DNA of 64,000 nt, from the NCBI GenBank assembly GCA_004154925.1, contig QJNS01000047.1, forward strand, positions 302,567 through 366,566. Direction: 5' to 3'. Shown piece by piece: positions 13,698 to 26,500 of this stretch (within the stretch, counting starts at the first letter, position 1; every line of letters begins with the position of its first letter). The notes below the pieces were generated by a model. That model did not search any database. It was not told where the DNA came from and saw only the letters and a program-made list of their open reading frames with translations. The position numbers and the translations under genes were made by a program. Source of the DNA: Monosporascus cannonballus. Its lineage: Eukaryota; Ascomycota; Sordariomycetes; Xylariales.

Positions 13698-15341
13698 AGA
13701 CAATGATTATTTTATATAAAAATTATACTTTATTTTTAAATAATAATAACAAAACCAATAATAAGTCTATACAAATAATATTTTAATATCGCATAGAAAG
13801 ATAATCTAAGTTAAATAAATCAAAAAGCATTTTTTATGTCTTCTTAGTACGTATTGATTTATAACAAAGTTTATTGCTTACGTTTTAAAACTTTGCTATA
13901 TAATTTATATTTAAAAGATTTAAAGTTTAATTTTAACAACTTTAACTATAATATTCTTAATATATATGTAAAAAGTGTTTAGTAATATTTGATATATCAT
14001 TCTAATTTTAGGCCTGAATTATTATTTTCTTAGCCGTAATTGAATATATACTTTTGCTAACTAGATAAAAATATGCCATTTTGTTAATTTTGAATAAGAA
14101 ATGGCGGCGCGTTAAAGAGGATGGAGCGTTGATCGGTGTGCTCTCTTATTCGTTATTTGGTTTCGTAAATATTTCTTTATTTTTTTCGATCTAAATATTA
14201 TTGTTTTCTTTAGTATATAAATAGATTAAATAATTGTTCGTGAAATAGGTTAAAATATAATAAATTATAGAGATTTATTAACAGTATTTTTTAAAATATA
14301 TAATACATTTAACAAGTGTATAAGTCGTTAAGAAAAACTATCCGTAATTGTTAACATCTAATTATAATTAACTTTTTTTATATATCTTATATTAAAATGA
14401 GTCGAAATAGTAAAGATATCCTAACTTTATAGTTAATCTGAAAACCGTTTATTTTAAATAATATTTATAAGCTTTAACTTTCAATTTTTAATAAATAAAA
14501 TAATCTTGATACTTTGAGATATTGTTTTAAATTTGAATAATTCATACAATAATAAATTTTAGTTGGAAAAGAAAAATAAATTATCCTTTTTTATTTTATT
14601 ATTTATCTTCTATTCCACTGATTTAATCTTTTTAAAAATACAAAATTCCTTCTTTTTAGAATCGTTTTAGTAAAAATGTCATAGTTGTTAAAGAAAATAT
14701 TCATTTTTATTATAAATAAAATATTTTATACTAAATCAATTTTTTAAGCCTTTTTCGTTGCGGCAATCCTTTTTTTGTCCGGTTTACCATTATTTGTTTA
14801 ATTCGGCTGATAAATATTTTACCGATATTTTCTTTAATAAATTTGATTTTAAGCATTAATTAAAACTACCGTAATTAATAATAATAACTTCATTACCCTA
14901 TATTATAAGCATTTAATGTTCTATTATTTATTTAACTTATTCTTAATCCAAGCTTTTGTATTATTATGTTAAAATAAAAATAAAACATGTTTTAGTAAAC
15001 AAAAAAATAATTGTTAAAATAATTAAATTTTATACTAAATTCTAACATTTATTTGATTTACTAGGATATTATTTAGTTATATTTTTTACTTACATAAACT
15101 AATAATATTTGAATCTGTTCTTTAAAATAATAATATTTAGTAAAAAAGTAATAATTTATATTTGAAAAAGTAGTAAATTAAATTTTTTAAATACTGATTT
15201 TAAAAAAAATAAAATTATAACAAACTTTTTTAATAAAGAATTCCGAAATAATTATTGCTTTTTAATAATTTTTATTGAATGTTATAATATAAAATTAAAG
15301 TATTTAATTATAATAACAGACTTATTTCATTTCATATATAT
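13698..15341. other. Unassigned AT-rich DNA
   Basis: AT-rich sequence with no recognisable frame. The only compositional break is a short GC-richer patch near 14,100-14,150. Nothing else is supported. Confidence 0.5.
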
Positions 15342-15674
15342 ATGTCCAATTATATAAATACGACTGGAAAACACCTCCAAATAACAGTATTCATAGGCGG
15401 GCCGGATGAGAAACCGTATAGGAGTCGAAAATACGGTAACAAACAATTACGTATACGATACCTTCTAATTGGTTCTACAACGCCCTCAACTAGCTCCAAT
15501 TGTCGCCGACACGGAAAGAAGCCGAAGCTCCTAAATGGTCCGTACACTAGGTTAGCGGCCCAGAACACGTCGTTCCAAGCTAGATTCGAACCAGCTGCCT
15601 CTTACAGACTGTTGATTAATTGTCCAGGCCAAGCAGCAAGCGAAACGAGACATGCCCAAGCTTACGACCATTAA
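15342..15674. repeat. GC-richer pocket with tRNA-like T-arm (possible SINE relic)
   Basis: A 330-bp island of near-balanced composition inside AT-rich DNA. Its open frames in both directions (110 and 72 codons) look incidental. On the minus strand, 15,579-15,595 reads as a T-arm: a 5-bp stem with one G-T pair around the loop TTCGAAT, which is also a B-box for RNA polymerase III. An A-box-like match lies about 70 nt upstream, too far for an intronless tRNA, and no acceptor stem pairs. A decayed tRNA or tRNA-derived SINE is the best guess. Confidence 0.4.
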
Positions 15675-16920
15675 GACATTGAAACAAATTTTCTATTAAA
15701 AAGTTTTCATAAAAGTTAAGTTAAAATTTAAATTAAATTAGAAGGGTGTTTATATTAATACTTCAATTGCAATATTTTCGAAATATTGATTTATAATTTA
15801 TAATACCCAGTATATTATAATATGTAAAAAAAATTAGTTTTGTAAAATTAATTTATATAATATAATAATACATTTGAAACTTGTTTTAATAAAATAAATG
15901 TAATGCTATTTATATAAAAAATTGAGATTTCGTTATTAAAATACATAACGTATAATTAATTCAAATATTGTTTTTTAATTTCTAACTTTTTTATTTCGAA
16001 TTTTAATTTTTAGTAAAGCTTTTAATAAAAATAAAGTATTATTAAAATTGAAACGAAAATGAACTTTCTTTATAATCAGTTAATTACTGATATTATATTA
16101 TTTATTAAATAAAATATTTTTAATAAAAATGAGTTCTTAAATATGTTCAATATTTTGAAAGTATCGATATATAGTACTATTTTTTATTAAATCTAAAGAA
16201 ATTTATATATCATTCAGCAATAATTCGTTGATTAAATATTAATTTAAAGGTAATTAAAATATAATCAACCTATTATATGAGTATTTAGAAATATAAAGCT
16301 ATTTTAAATAAAATAATAATTTACAAATAATAATAATAAAATAAACAATCCGATCATATATGCTAAGGAATATACGAATGTTTAAAATTAATTAAATTTT
16401 TATATATTTAATGAAAAAATATTATATTATAAAATGCAAAGATTAAATAAGTAGCTATTTACTAAAAAGAATTAGCGTTTTATATATATTTTTGACCTTT
16501 TAATAAATATATCGTAGATTTATATAATTTACATAATCTGGTCCTGAGTTATCTAAATTACTTAATCGCTTAAAAAGATTAAAAACCTTAGCAGAAATTT
16601 AATCGTTCCGAACCAACGTTAAACTTTAAAAAAAGTCTTCTTATAACGAAAACCTCTATTTTCGCAACATTAACTCATTAACTATACACGATACTCTTCT
16701 ACTAAAATAAGAGAAATATTATACATATTATTAAAATTTAATAAAGAAAATAAGTTATTTATATACGCAACTAATTTTGGATTAATATTAAATAATCGAA
16801 AATCGAAATAAATAACTATAACCGTATTATGAAACTAACAAACAAATAAACAATTATATTAACTTCTACGAGAAATATAATAAAACTTTAAAAAATAAAA
16901 AAGAACTCTTTTAACTATTA

Positions 16921-17050
16921 TACGTGTGAGATAACAAAGGTGCGACGCTAGCCACAATACCAAAAGGTCAGCAATTTCAGACCCCCAATTGGGGTTTGGA
17001 CATCTTAATCCACCTTATAAGGATTAGCTGTGCATACCATCACAATACGA
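16921..17050. repeat. GC-richer pocket with small palindromes
   Basis: A 130-bp patch less affected by AT drift. It contains the perfect palindrome CCCCAATTGGGG and a short hairpin (AATCC/GGATT) beside it. No coding frame or RNA fold is recognised. It may be a piece of a repeat that arrived after the surrounding sequence had been mutated. Confidence 0.3.
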
Positions 17051-17149
17051 TCCGTTTTATCTATATATCGGCTGTTAATATTAATATATAATTTTTAATC
17101 TAGTGAAAAGATTTTTAAAATAAACCTTTAATTTAATTTGTCAATTATT

Positions 17150-17425
17150 ATATAAATAATCGGCAAAACTCATTTGCGTAACCGCGGTAGATCTGTTAAT
17201 TTTATAATTTTAAATTTTTAACTTTTTAAAATTGTAATAATTTAACTTTGTATTAATAAGATTTAATAAAAAAGATAAGAAAGATAATCCTATTGCTGGA
17301 AAAAAAGTTTCTTTTTTAGTTTTAAAAAATATTAATTATATTAATTCTAATAACATTTACGCTCCGCGGTTTTAAAAAAACGTGATTTTCATATTTAAAT
17401 ATAAGGTTTGCCGATTATATAACTG
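17150..17425. mobile_element. Possible MITE-like inverted-repeat element
   Basis: TCGGCAAA preceded by TATATAA occurs near 17,150-17,170 and again inverted near 17,405-17,425. ACCGCGG also recurs inverted inside the pair (about 17,180 and 17,363). The 275-bp spacing suits a small non-autonomous TIR element, but the arms are short and imperfect and no target duplication is clear. Confidence 0.3.
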
Positions 17426-18290
17426 TAAAAAGCTATCGCTGGTTATTTTTCGTTATCTCGTTTTTGACTTTCACTAAATAAAGGTTTTTAAAAAGAATTA
17501 GTATAATATATCACGTAAAAGTAACTAATAAAAAAAGTAATTACGGTTTTCTATTTCTGTGTTTATAAATAAAGGCTACATTTGAAAAAAAGAGAAATAA
17601 AAATTATAAATAAATAATAATATGGTTTTTAACTTTAAATAATAAAAAGTTAAAAAATGATTATATTACAGCACTAGTAAAAACTGCTTCTTTAAGCCGC
17701 CGTTTCGCTATATATACGCAAGCGCTACGCGCTTACTAGATAGATTCTTTCTTTCTTCTTCGTATAATAATAGAATATTTTCTAGAATCTAAGAGACGAA
17801 TAGCACTGTAACAGATTACGATAATGCGAAGTTATTTGAACTTATTAAGCTTTTAAAAAAAGATTAAAAGCAGAAATCTAGAAATTAATTTTTAAACTTG
17901 TTTAACTAGACTGTAATCTGTTAGTAATAATAACAAGAAGCGCTTATTAAATGTAAAAATTTAGAAAAAAAGAGCGTCTTTATTCTCAAAACGAACAAAA
18001 ATAATACTTCATATTAACTAAATTCGATATCTAGAACGACGCTTTCCCATTTTAATTCATAATAAATTAATATAGTATAATTATTTATATTATATTAATA
18101 ATATTTGAATTTAAAATATATTGTAAAATGCTATCCGCTTTAATATAAATAAAACGAAATAATAAAATCAAAATCCAGATTAATTAACGTAATATAAATA
18201 TGAGAAGATAGCTCTTACGAGGTTGCGGCTGGTAGCTCACTAGGCCTCGATTTACTTAGTAATAGAAAGCTATTTTCTGCTAATTAATAG

Positions 18291-18394
18291 AAAACGCTAA
18301 ATAGAAATATTTTAATATATTTATTTTTTGCAATATATTTTGTAACCGGTCGGAGATTTTGTTACTTTAACCTATAGTTATATATTATTTTATA
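18291..18394. repeat. Direct repeat, left copy (pairs with 21,016-21,120)
   Basis: About 104 bp around the well-preserved core CGGTCGGAGAT recur in the same orientation 2.7 kb downstream. The pair brackets a truncated Gypsy copy. They could be terminal repeats of an older element into which the Gypsy jumped, or two separate insertions of one family. Confidence 0.55.
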
Positions 18395-20247
18395 ATTCTA
18401 TTATTTTTATTATGGAAAATAATGTCATAATTATTAAAAACAAAGTTTGTCGATTGTTAAACGAACTTAGATTATCGGTTAAAGAAACCGCGGATCGGAA
18501 TTTGACCAATAAACGGTTAATTACGTTACGAAAATAAGTAAAAGAATTTATAAGGGAATTTTAACGAGTAGAAAATTACGATTTCCGAGATTTTGAATAT
18601 TTTTTATATATATAACAAGGTCGCGTTTTATTAACTATTAATTAAACGGTCGAAAAGCGGACGTAATATAATAATTACGTTCTGGCACTTAAAGTAAGGA
18701 AAAAGTAAACTTTTTAATAATAATTAATTTTAGTATAAGAATACAGATGCCGAATAAATGGCATATATTTTTTAAACATATTTTCAGCATACGCGAATTA
18801 CTAATGGAACTTATTTTAAATAAAGGATCGATATTTATATTTAAATTTTTCTAAAGCCTTATAATATAAATCAGCTTAAATTACAAATTACTTAGCGCTT
18901 TTAAATTATAAATATATAAATAAATAAAGGAACTAAACTTTTGAAATTTACTTACGATATTATGTTAATTACAAACAGAATAATTAAGTTAAGAAATTAC
19001 TAATTGTATAACTGATTTATAATACCAATTATTACGGAAATATTAAGATAATACCTGCGTATACGAATTTTGATTTTATTTTAAAAGTTTATAAAGAAGT
19101 ACGTAACAATAGTTTAACTTATATCAAAATAATATTTACGTTAAAATAATTTAAATAACTGTACTAAAACAAAATAAAATGAAAATTCGTACGTAACCAA
19201 ATAAATAAGTATTATAACTAGAAAGGATTAAAGGGATTAATTTTCGAAAAAAAGAAAATAATTTTTCTAATTATAAAAAACATCTAAATGAAACGATTTA
19301 ACAAAAAACTCGATTTTAAATATATCGTTTGTACAAAACCGCTAAAAAATCTCAGAAAATAATTATTAACTAAAACCTTTACCTAAGGTTTAGCGGTATC
19401 TAATTTTTTCCGTTTTTTTATCCAAATTAATAACAAATATAATCAAAATACATACGGTATAAAACGATATGGAAATGGAAAACGAATAGGCATATAAGGT
19501 GGAAAAATTTTCGACATATAGAAACAAAACGGATTTACCTAGTATCTACTTAAGTAAAAAAAGCACCCGGATTTCGAAAGCATCTAGAAACCCGCTAAGA
19601 ATCTTATTGGCGCCTAACGCCTGTTAAAGAATTTTTACCAGAAACGACGGAATTACTCGAAATGAGAGTATTCCAGTTTACCAGATCCAGAAAAAAAGCC
19701 CTTGGTCTACCGCATTCTAATTAAGAATATCTATCTTATCTAAAGCCTGTACCTCGACCATAAACTCCGATTTTAAATAGGCAAAATTGTTGGATTCGTC
19801 CAAAAACTAAAGGGCCCGGTTAACGAATTTAGCACCTTCAGATTAATAATGTTAAGGTTGTTGCCGTATGCGAAAAAATCGCGCCAAAGATTCGGCCAAG
19901 ACCTTTTCCGCCATTAATTTCTTTTCTTTAAATCGACGAACTTCGGCGTTATAAGAATTAATTATGGATATAAGAACTTTATTTTTATTATAAAAAGCCT
20001 TTTACGTACATATTTTTTATATCGTAATACCTTTTTTATTATTTAATAATCGAAATATCGAGAAAATAAAAAAAAGCAAAATATAACGATAAATTCCTTT
20101 AATTTAATTAAGTTAACTAAAATAACCTGCTAAATAGTTTTGCGAGAACGAAACTTAAAAATACGAACAGCCATAATAGGAAAAAGGCGAATTATTTATT
20201 AAAGAAAAAAAAATCTTAAGGCAAGATTTTAGAAAAAAAACAGATCG

Positions 20248-20637
20248 TATTACGACTTAATGGATTACGGCTTCCAGAAACGGTCCCCGACAAAAGATAA
20301 GCCAAGAAAAGATAATGGGTTAAATTACGTAATAGATTACCAACTTACTGGTGACAAACCAATAAGCCGGATTACTAACTTACTGGTGATAAGCCAGTGA
20401 GCCGGATTATCAACTTACTGGTGGTAAACCAGCAAGTCGGATCAGGGTATATACGTTTATTATTTTCATAGTTTAAATAATTTCAATTTGCAATAATAAT
20501 TCGTTACCTAAGGCGCCCTTGGTATTACGAGACGTAAGACGTTACTGTATTTATTATTTAGTTTCTTACGATACTCCTGTTAACATAAACCCGTACGACT
20601 TTGGTTTAATAGTTGGTTAAACCCCCTAGCCATCACA
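20248..20637 (+). repeat. 3' LTR of Gypsy copy 2
   Basis: A 390-bp LTR starting TATTACGAC (RIP form of TGTTACGAT) and ending CATCACA. The last roughly 190 bp align with the other LTRs. The U3-like half differs because it carries three tandem 35-bp units. Confidence 0.65.
20335..20439 (+). repeat. 35-bp tandem repeat x3 inside an LTR
   Basis: Three contiguous units at 20,335-20,369, 20,370-20,404 and 20,405-20,439. Each has the core AACTTACTGGTG followed by a CCAG..AAG/GAG half, so each unit can fold as a small hairpin. Units differ by a few transitions. The sister LTRs at 23,163 and 29,658 lack this array. Position in the U3-like part suggests enhancer-type repeats (inference). Confidence 0.75.
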
Positions 20638-21015
20638 GAAATGCGTATGGAAAAGGAATAAAAATAAAAGTACAAAAAAGAAAAAGATTGAAATTGAATA
20701 AAATTGAAAAATTGATTAATGTAAGGAATTACACGAAATATAATGAATTATATATAGTATGTATTTATTAATATGGTAATTACTTATAATATAATATAGC
20801 TTACGTATTTACAAACGGAAAAAAAATTTAAAAAAAATATACGTAATCAAATTTACGAATTTATTTTATCAATTTAAAAATAATATTATTAAAAATTAAT
20901 AACTTTAAAAAAGACAATAATTATAAAAAATATAACTTTTACCGGATTACGGTTAGCAACAGACCAACCGTCGACCCACTTATTAATATAAATCCATTAT
21001 TTGGTAGTTAATAAA

Positions 21016-21120
21016 AAAACGCTAGATAGAAGTAACCTAATACATTCACTTTTTAGAATATGTTCTGCAATCGGTCGGAGATCATCTTACTCTAGCCCAC
21101 AGCTATCTCTTATCTTATAA
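21016..21120. repeat. Direct repeat, right copy (pairs with 18,291-18,394)
   Basis: Same repeat as at 18,291-18,394, here more GC-rich and so nearer the ancestral sequence (AATCGGTCGGAGATCATC). Similarity continues for about 30 bp past the core, at TAATGT..ATAATTATTA. Confidence 0.55.
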
Positions 21121-21476
21121 CAAAAAGTAATGTATAATTATTAAGTAAAATATAAGTTATCTTCGATTTAATAGTTAGATTTAAATATATAAACGTATTA
21201 ATTAGTTTATTTTTTTATGTTTTAACATGTGTATATATAATGCGAAAAGGTTTATGAGCACTTAGCGCGATAAAATACACCTGGCTAGTTTGTTTATATA
21301 ATAGTTGCTAAAATGCGTTTGTAATAGGCTTTTATATCTTATTAATTTACCTAGTTCTTTATAAAATTAATTACATCTATTGTTAGATAACTTAATAATG
21401 TACATATTAATATACTAATTGCAGATTATTAAACCTTTTTTTATCTTGATAATGAGATAGGTATTTAACGCGATGC

Positions 21477-22258
21477 ACGTACTAATGCACATCTTTCCTA
21501 TTTGTGCAGCTCGAATTTTCTAATCTTTATACTTTAAACTGTGATAACTTTAGAAACTTTAACGATATAAAATGAAAATAAATATATTTTATTTCGTCGG
21601 AAAGCTACGGTTAATATTAAGCCAAATATGTAAAATTTTAATGATATTTTAAAACTAAAATCGTAAAAATTAAAAAGATTAATCAAATTAAAAATATATT
21701 AAAAAAAGATTATTTACTCACTATATTATAAAAGTGAAATATTAAAATGAATTTTATAGCATTTTCGCATTTCACGTAAATTCAATAAACGAAATTTATA
21801 AGAATATATACAAAGTAAAATTATATAAAATTATACAATACGTAATTATTATATGCTATTAATATAAAAATAAAAAAGAAAAATTGATTTGTATACGTAT
21901 TATTGAAAATATTATTACATATATATATTGAAAATTTGTTTTAAACAAATAACATATTAAATATCGAACAAACATATTACCTCATTATATTTTAATACAA
22001 TATAATAATATATTTAATTTTTAACACACTTCTTCTATTGTTATATTGAAGTAAATATATTAGATAAATTTTATATATTATTTGTATATTTACGGGGTAT
22101 TTTTATGTAACTTACATATATAGTTTTAAATATTTGTAGCGTATAAAATAGAATATAAAGTATTTAAAATTAGTAAAAACGTCTTTAACTTTTTACGATT
22201 TAGTAAATATTTAAGTTTTTAATAGATGTGCAAATAAATAGAGTGTGTATTAGTACGT
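21477..22258. mobile_element. Long-TIR non-autonomous DNA element, copy 1
   Basis: ACGTACTAATGCACA at the left end reappears inverted at the right end as TGTGTATTAGTACGT. The arms run about 30-50 bp and include TATTTG(Y)GCA. The 780-bp interior is AT-rich with no transposase frame. The same terminal sequence bounds the element at 31,436-32,784, which makes these two members of one TIR family. No target duplication is obvious. Confidence 0.55.
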
Positions 22259-22599
22259 AAACGGCTTTATAACTTAACTTAGTTAGATGAGGCCTTTTTA
22301 GCTTATTTTCAGTATATTAATATATTTCTTTTTTAACTAATTAATTGATATTTGTTTATAACGAACTAGCAGAGCTTAAATTATAGTTGTATAAACGTGT
22401 GTTTATTTTTAATATCGTTATTAAAATTCTTTAATTTTATTTATTTATATAATGTGTGACATAACAAGAATTTATAATCTAATTTAATTGAATTTGATAC
22501 ATTTAATAGTTTTAATATGTATTTAATATCAATTAATATATATACATAGATAGGTTATTATTTTAAATCAAAATTAAACTTAATATAATTTATTTTAAA

Positions 22600-23162
22600 C
22601 TTGACAAAAATTGACAACAACGGTTTTATTGCTATAATAGCGCAATAATCGGTTATATTTTCGCATATCGAGTTTTTTAATATATTTTATACGGGAAAAG
22701 CTTGTGTAATAATATTTTTTAGCGGTACGAACTATTATTATTGCGTTGTAATTATAAAAATGTTCCAAGTAGTTAAATTCGAAACATTTTATAGGTATAA
22801 TAATATAATTATCGCATATAGCATTTTGTTAATAGTTTTTTAAAGAAAATTCAATATACAAAAAGCCCGTTTACTTGTATTTTTAGCTGTATCAGTTATA
22901 ATTGTTATATCGTAACTATAAAAACGTTTCGAATAAAAAGTTCGCTAAAAATAAAAACTTTTAAAAATTTTTATCTTTAAATATTTCTATTAAGTCAACT
23001 CTAATTAGCAAATTTAAGATATAGTCTAAACTACTTTTAAAAGTGTATATAAACTTATTTTTTGGATTTTATATACATGTTGTAAAAACAGATTTTGAAA
23101 AATTTACAACTTGTTATTAGCTTTCTTTTGGCGATTTAGGTGGTTTTATAGGTCCGTCTCAG
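22600..23162. repeat. Repeat unit, left half, split by Gypsy copy 3
   Basis: This stretch is similar to about 30,720-31,245 on the other side of the Gypsy. It includes an inverted pair near 22,740-22,850 and, at its end, the left arm of a foldback (CTTTCTTTTGGCGATTT). The matching right arm resumes at 30,037 directly after the Gypsy 3' LTR, so the Gypsy inserted inside this repeat. Confidence 0.5.
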
Positions 23163-23542
23163 TGTTACGATCTGACGGGCTCCGGCCCTAGGAAACGGTT
23201 AACGAGAGTGATACGGACCACCTTTTAAGTCATGTGACTGATGCTTAGCAAAGATCTGCTAAGTACGAGTGATTAGTATTAAGTAATTGTTTAACAAGAA
23301 TTTATTAAGCGTAATTAAATAAAGATAAATAATAATACCAAAAATTAATATATATATGCGCTTATTATTTCTATAATTTAAATAATTTTAATTTGTAATA
23401 TAATATTATTACTTAAGGTATTTTTAATATTATAAAACGTAATATATTATCATATTTATTATTTAAAATCTTACGATATTTTTGTTAACATAAATCCGTA
23501 CGATTAAGGTTTAATAATTAGTTAAACCGCCTAGCCGTTATA
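23163..23542 (+). repeat. 5' LTR of Gypsy copy 3
   Basis: 380 bp, starting TGTTACGATCTGACGGG and ending GTTATA. It keeps GC-richer sequence in its first 100 bp and is more mutated in the second half. Compared with the 3' LTR, differences are nearly all C/T or G/A. Confidence 0.82.
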
Positions 23543-26500
23543 CGTTATAAGTTTTTATTTAGTAATACCGTTAGATTTTGAATAATATTACTGACATTAT
23601 ATTTATCAGCAAGCAGCCCGAATAACCCAGCTACTAGGTCCCTGATAATTCGGACATTGGAATGGAATCAGAAGAAAAGAAGCCTCGTTTTTTTGCGAAA
23701 AATTTCTCCGACGCCTGGATATCATAAACAAACGCATCTTTCAGCTTAAGAAAGACAATAATAATCTTACGACGTCTTTTTAAGCTGCTCATAAGAAGCT
23801 TAAGGGAAAAAAAGTTCCCGAAATCGAAAAATCCTTTCGAATAAATCAAATTATCCAGCTAAAAACCACCAAAGAACTAGAAAAGGTTTTTAAATTTCCT
23901 AAGCCAAAACTTTTCGATAAAACCTTAACTAAGTTATAATTATGTTTAACTTAATGCTAAACATATTTTAGATATTTTCCTATTTAACTTATTACCCTTA
24001 TTATATAAATCGAATTTATAATCAAATAATTTACCGAAAATACGGTTATTTAATTTAAGCCCGTTATAAAGGAATACGTTATTCTGCCAGTTAAAAAATG
24101 AAACTCAAAAATAATACGAATTTATAAAAATTATGAATAATTTAAATAAGTATTAATAAAGCCCTTTAGAATAATAAACGAAAAAAAAGCCGAAATATAA
24201 ATTTAATAATTATAATAAAAAAGATTAATATCCAGTTACGGTAATACGTTAATTCAGCTAGCCGTTAAGCTAAACTAACGGTAAAAAGTATTAATAATTA
24301 AGTTTTTCGACGGCCTAAAAAATATAAAAAAAATTTAAGTTTAATCGGCGTAGTTATTTATTAAATTATATCGTTATAACAATTACAATTAACGATCGAT
24401 AATATGCACAATATATTAAAGGTATTTAAAAAAATAATAACAAATTCCGACTTACGATTAATATCAGCGCTTTTCGATATAGTAACACTTTTTACGGTAC
24501 GGAACTAGGGCCTATGGAATTAAAAGTTATTTATAGGAAAAACTGGAGCCAAATTAAATGTTATAATTGCAACAAAATAGGACATAAAGTAACGTAATAT
24601 AAGGTACCTAAAAAAACCCCGTTAAAATAACTGGAAATCTATACCTAAGGGATAATCTAGAAAAAAACCAAAAGGACGAAGATAAATCTATTAACATAAT
24701 TTAGCCTAAATACATGCCAGGTCCCCTATAGCGAAAAATTTAGTAAAAAATACAAAAAGCCAGGAAGCTAGCTTAATAAATATCGCGAATATAATAAGAA
24801 ATATTATAAAGATAATTACGCGAATATCAAAATTGGATAGAAAAAATCTGTCTCGAAACCCCCGATCGATATGGCAAAATGTATGTTATACACTGTCGAC
24901 GACGAGAATATCTCGATTACGAAAAATGGAAATAGCATATTTACGAACGGATTACCCGTATATATTATAAAAAATTCGACTTTTTAAACCTTATCAGAAA
25001 TAATAAAAATAATAAATAATAATATTAATACCTTTAATTTATAGCCCTAAAAAATATTTAATAATTGGCCGAAATAAAAAGCAAACCTAAAGAAAATAAT
25101 ATCCGTAAAAAAACGTTTTCTATTATTGTTAATAATATAATTACTAAATAAAAGAGGAATTAATTTAGCGTATAATAAAGAAATATTATCAGAAAATTAT
25201 TACGAATTTCCATTTTTAATTAATATTAATTATAAACCTTTGTAAAAAGAGAATTATTAAAAAATACGTTAATTTATAAACGAAATTGTAAAACGATAAT
25301 TAAAATAACGCATAATGAGATACAGTTAAAGATATAAGAAAATAATTTACCTAATAAAAAAAGAAATTATAACAAAATTAAAAATAATTAATAAAGCTCG
25401 AAGGAACAGTACGTCGACAATAAAGATAAATATAGCAATTTAACACGTTAAACGCAAAAATATAAATAAAGGTCGATTAATTCGAACAAAAATTAAAAGA
25501 AAAATATTACCTATAAGAAAACTGCAAAATAACGAAACTTAAAAAAATTTAAAAAAAATTCAAACAAGGTTTTAAATACGATAATAAAAACCGTTAATAA
25601 CCTTATCGCCTTAAATATACGAATCGGAACGTATTGGTATACCGTAATACTAAATTACGGAACTTTAAGTAAGAATTATATTGCATAAAATATGGTTAAT
25701 AAGTTTACATTGCAATAGAGATATAAATTAGAACTTTACATAATAACGAATACCGAAAGTTAGGAATTCGTTTACGATAACGAAAAAATCATACGCGAAA
25801 TTAATTACTTCGACATTTTTGTCCAAAGATAATATTAAATAATTAATTTCGATATCGTTTTGTTTAAAAATTACGATATAATCTTAAAATTATTATAGAT
25901 ATATTAGTACGGAGTTTTAATTAATAAAAAGGTTAGCCAGGTAAATTTTATCTTATATCTCATTAGCAGATAAAAAAGGGAATTAAAATTTTAATATTCG
26001 ATCGAAAATAGCGACAATGTAAACATAAGGATATAACAGAAACCTTATCATCCAAAAAAAACAAAATATAAGGAAAAAAATAGGCATTAAAAAAAATACG
26101 ATGTATCGTTATTATTATTAAAACGAAATTAAAGTAATTAAATAACGATTTAAGATAATAGCAACTTTAAAAATCAGAAACTTTAATTAATATATTATAA
26201 TAATAATATAAATACGAATAGTTTTTTTAAAAAAAATTATTTAATACCAAATTGTTTTAATATAGCGAATAAAATTATAAGATAATTCTTGAAAAAGAAT
26301 TTTCGACGAAGTTTTACCTTATTCATAATCTTAACGGAAACGAATTATGTATTTTTAAAAGAATATCTAGAAAATCGATTATAAAAAGAATAAATTTAAC
26401 CTTCGAAATTATTAATAAAATATCTTATGTTTTTCGTATTTAAAAAAAACAGAAAATTCCGATTTATGATTAATTATCGATAATTAAATAATATTATTAT

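Larger units (their letters stand above)
18740..20637 (+). mobile_element. RIP-degraded Gypsy/chromovirus (copy 2), 3' fragment with chromodomain and LTR
   Basis: Conceptual translation on the plus strand gives the middle of a chromovirus integrase from about 18,740 (the N-T-D-A-E-x-M-A-Y-I-F block, then the P-Q-T-D-G-Q-T-E-R-M region). A C-terminal chromodomain follows at about 19,535-19,680, with its W-K-x-Y-P-D-x-E-N-T-W-E-P motif still readable. The frame is full of stops produced by C-to-T and G-to-A changes. The 3' LTR follows at 20,248-20,637. Gag, protease and reverse transcriptase are absent, so the copy is 5'-truncated. It is of the same lineage as the complete element at 23,163-30,036 but is the better preserved of the two at the chromodomain. 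Confidence 0.78.

Noticed and set aside
20335..20439. CRISPR-like repeat array
   Set aside because: The units are directly abutting with no spacers, lie inside an LTR, and the genome is eukaryotic.
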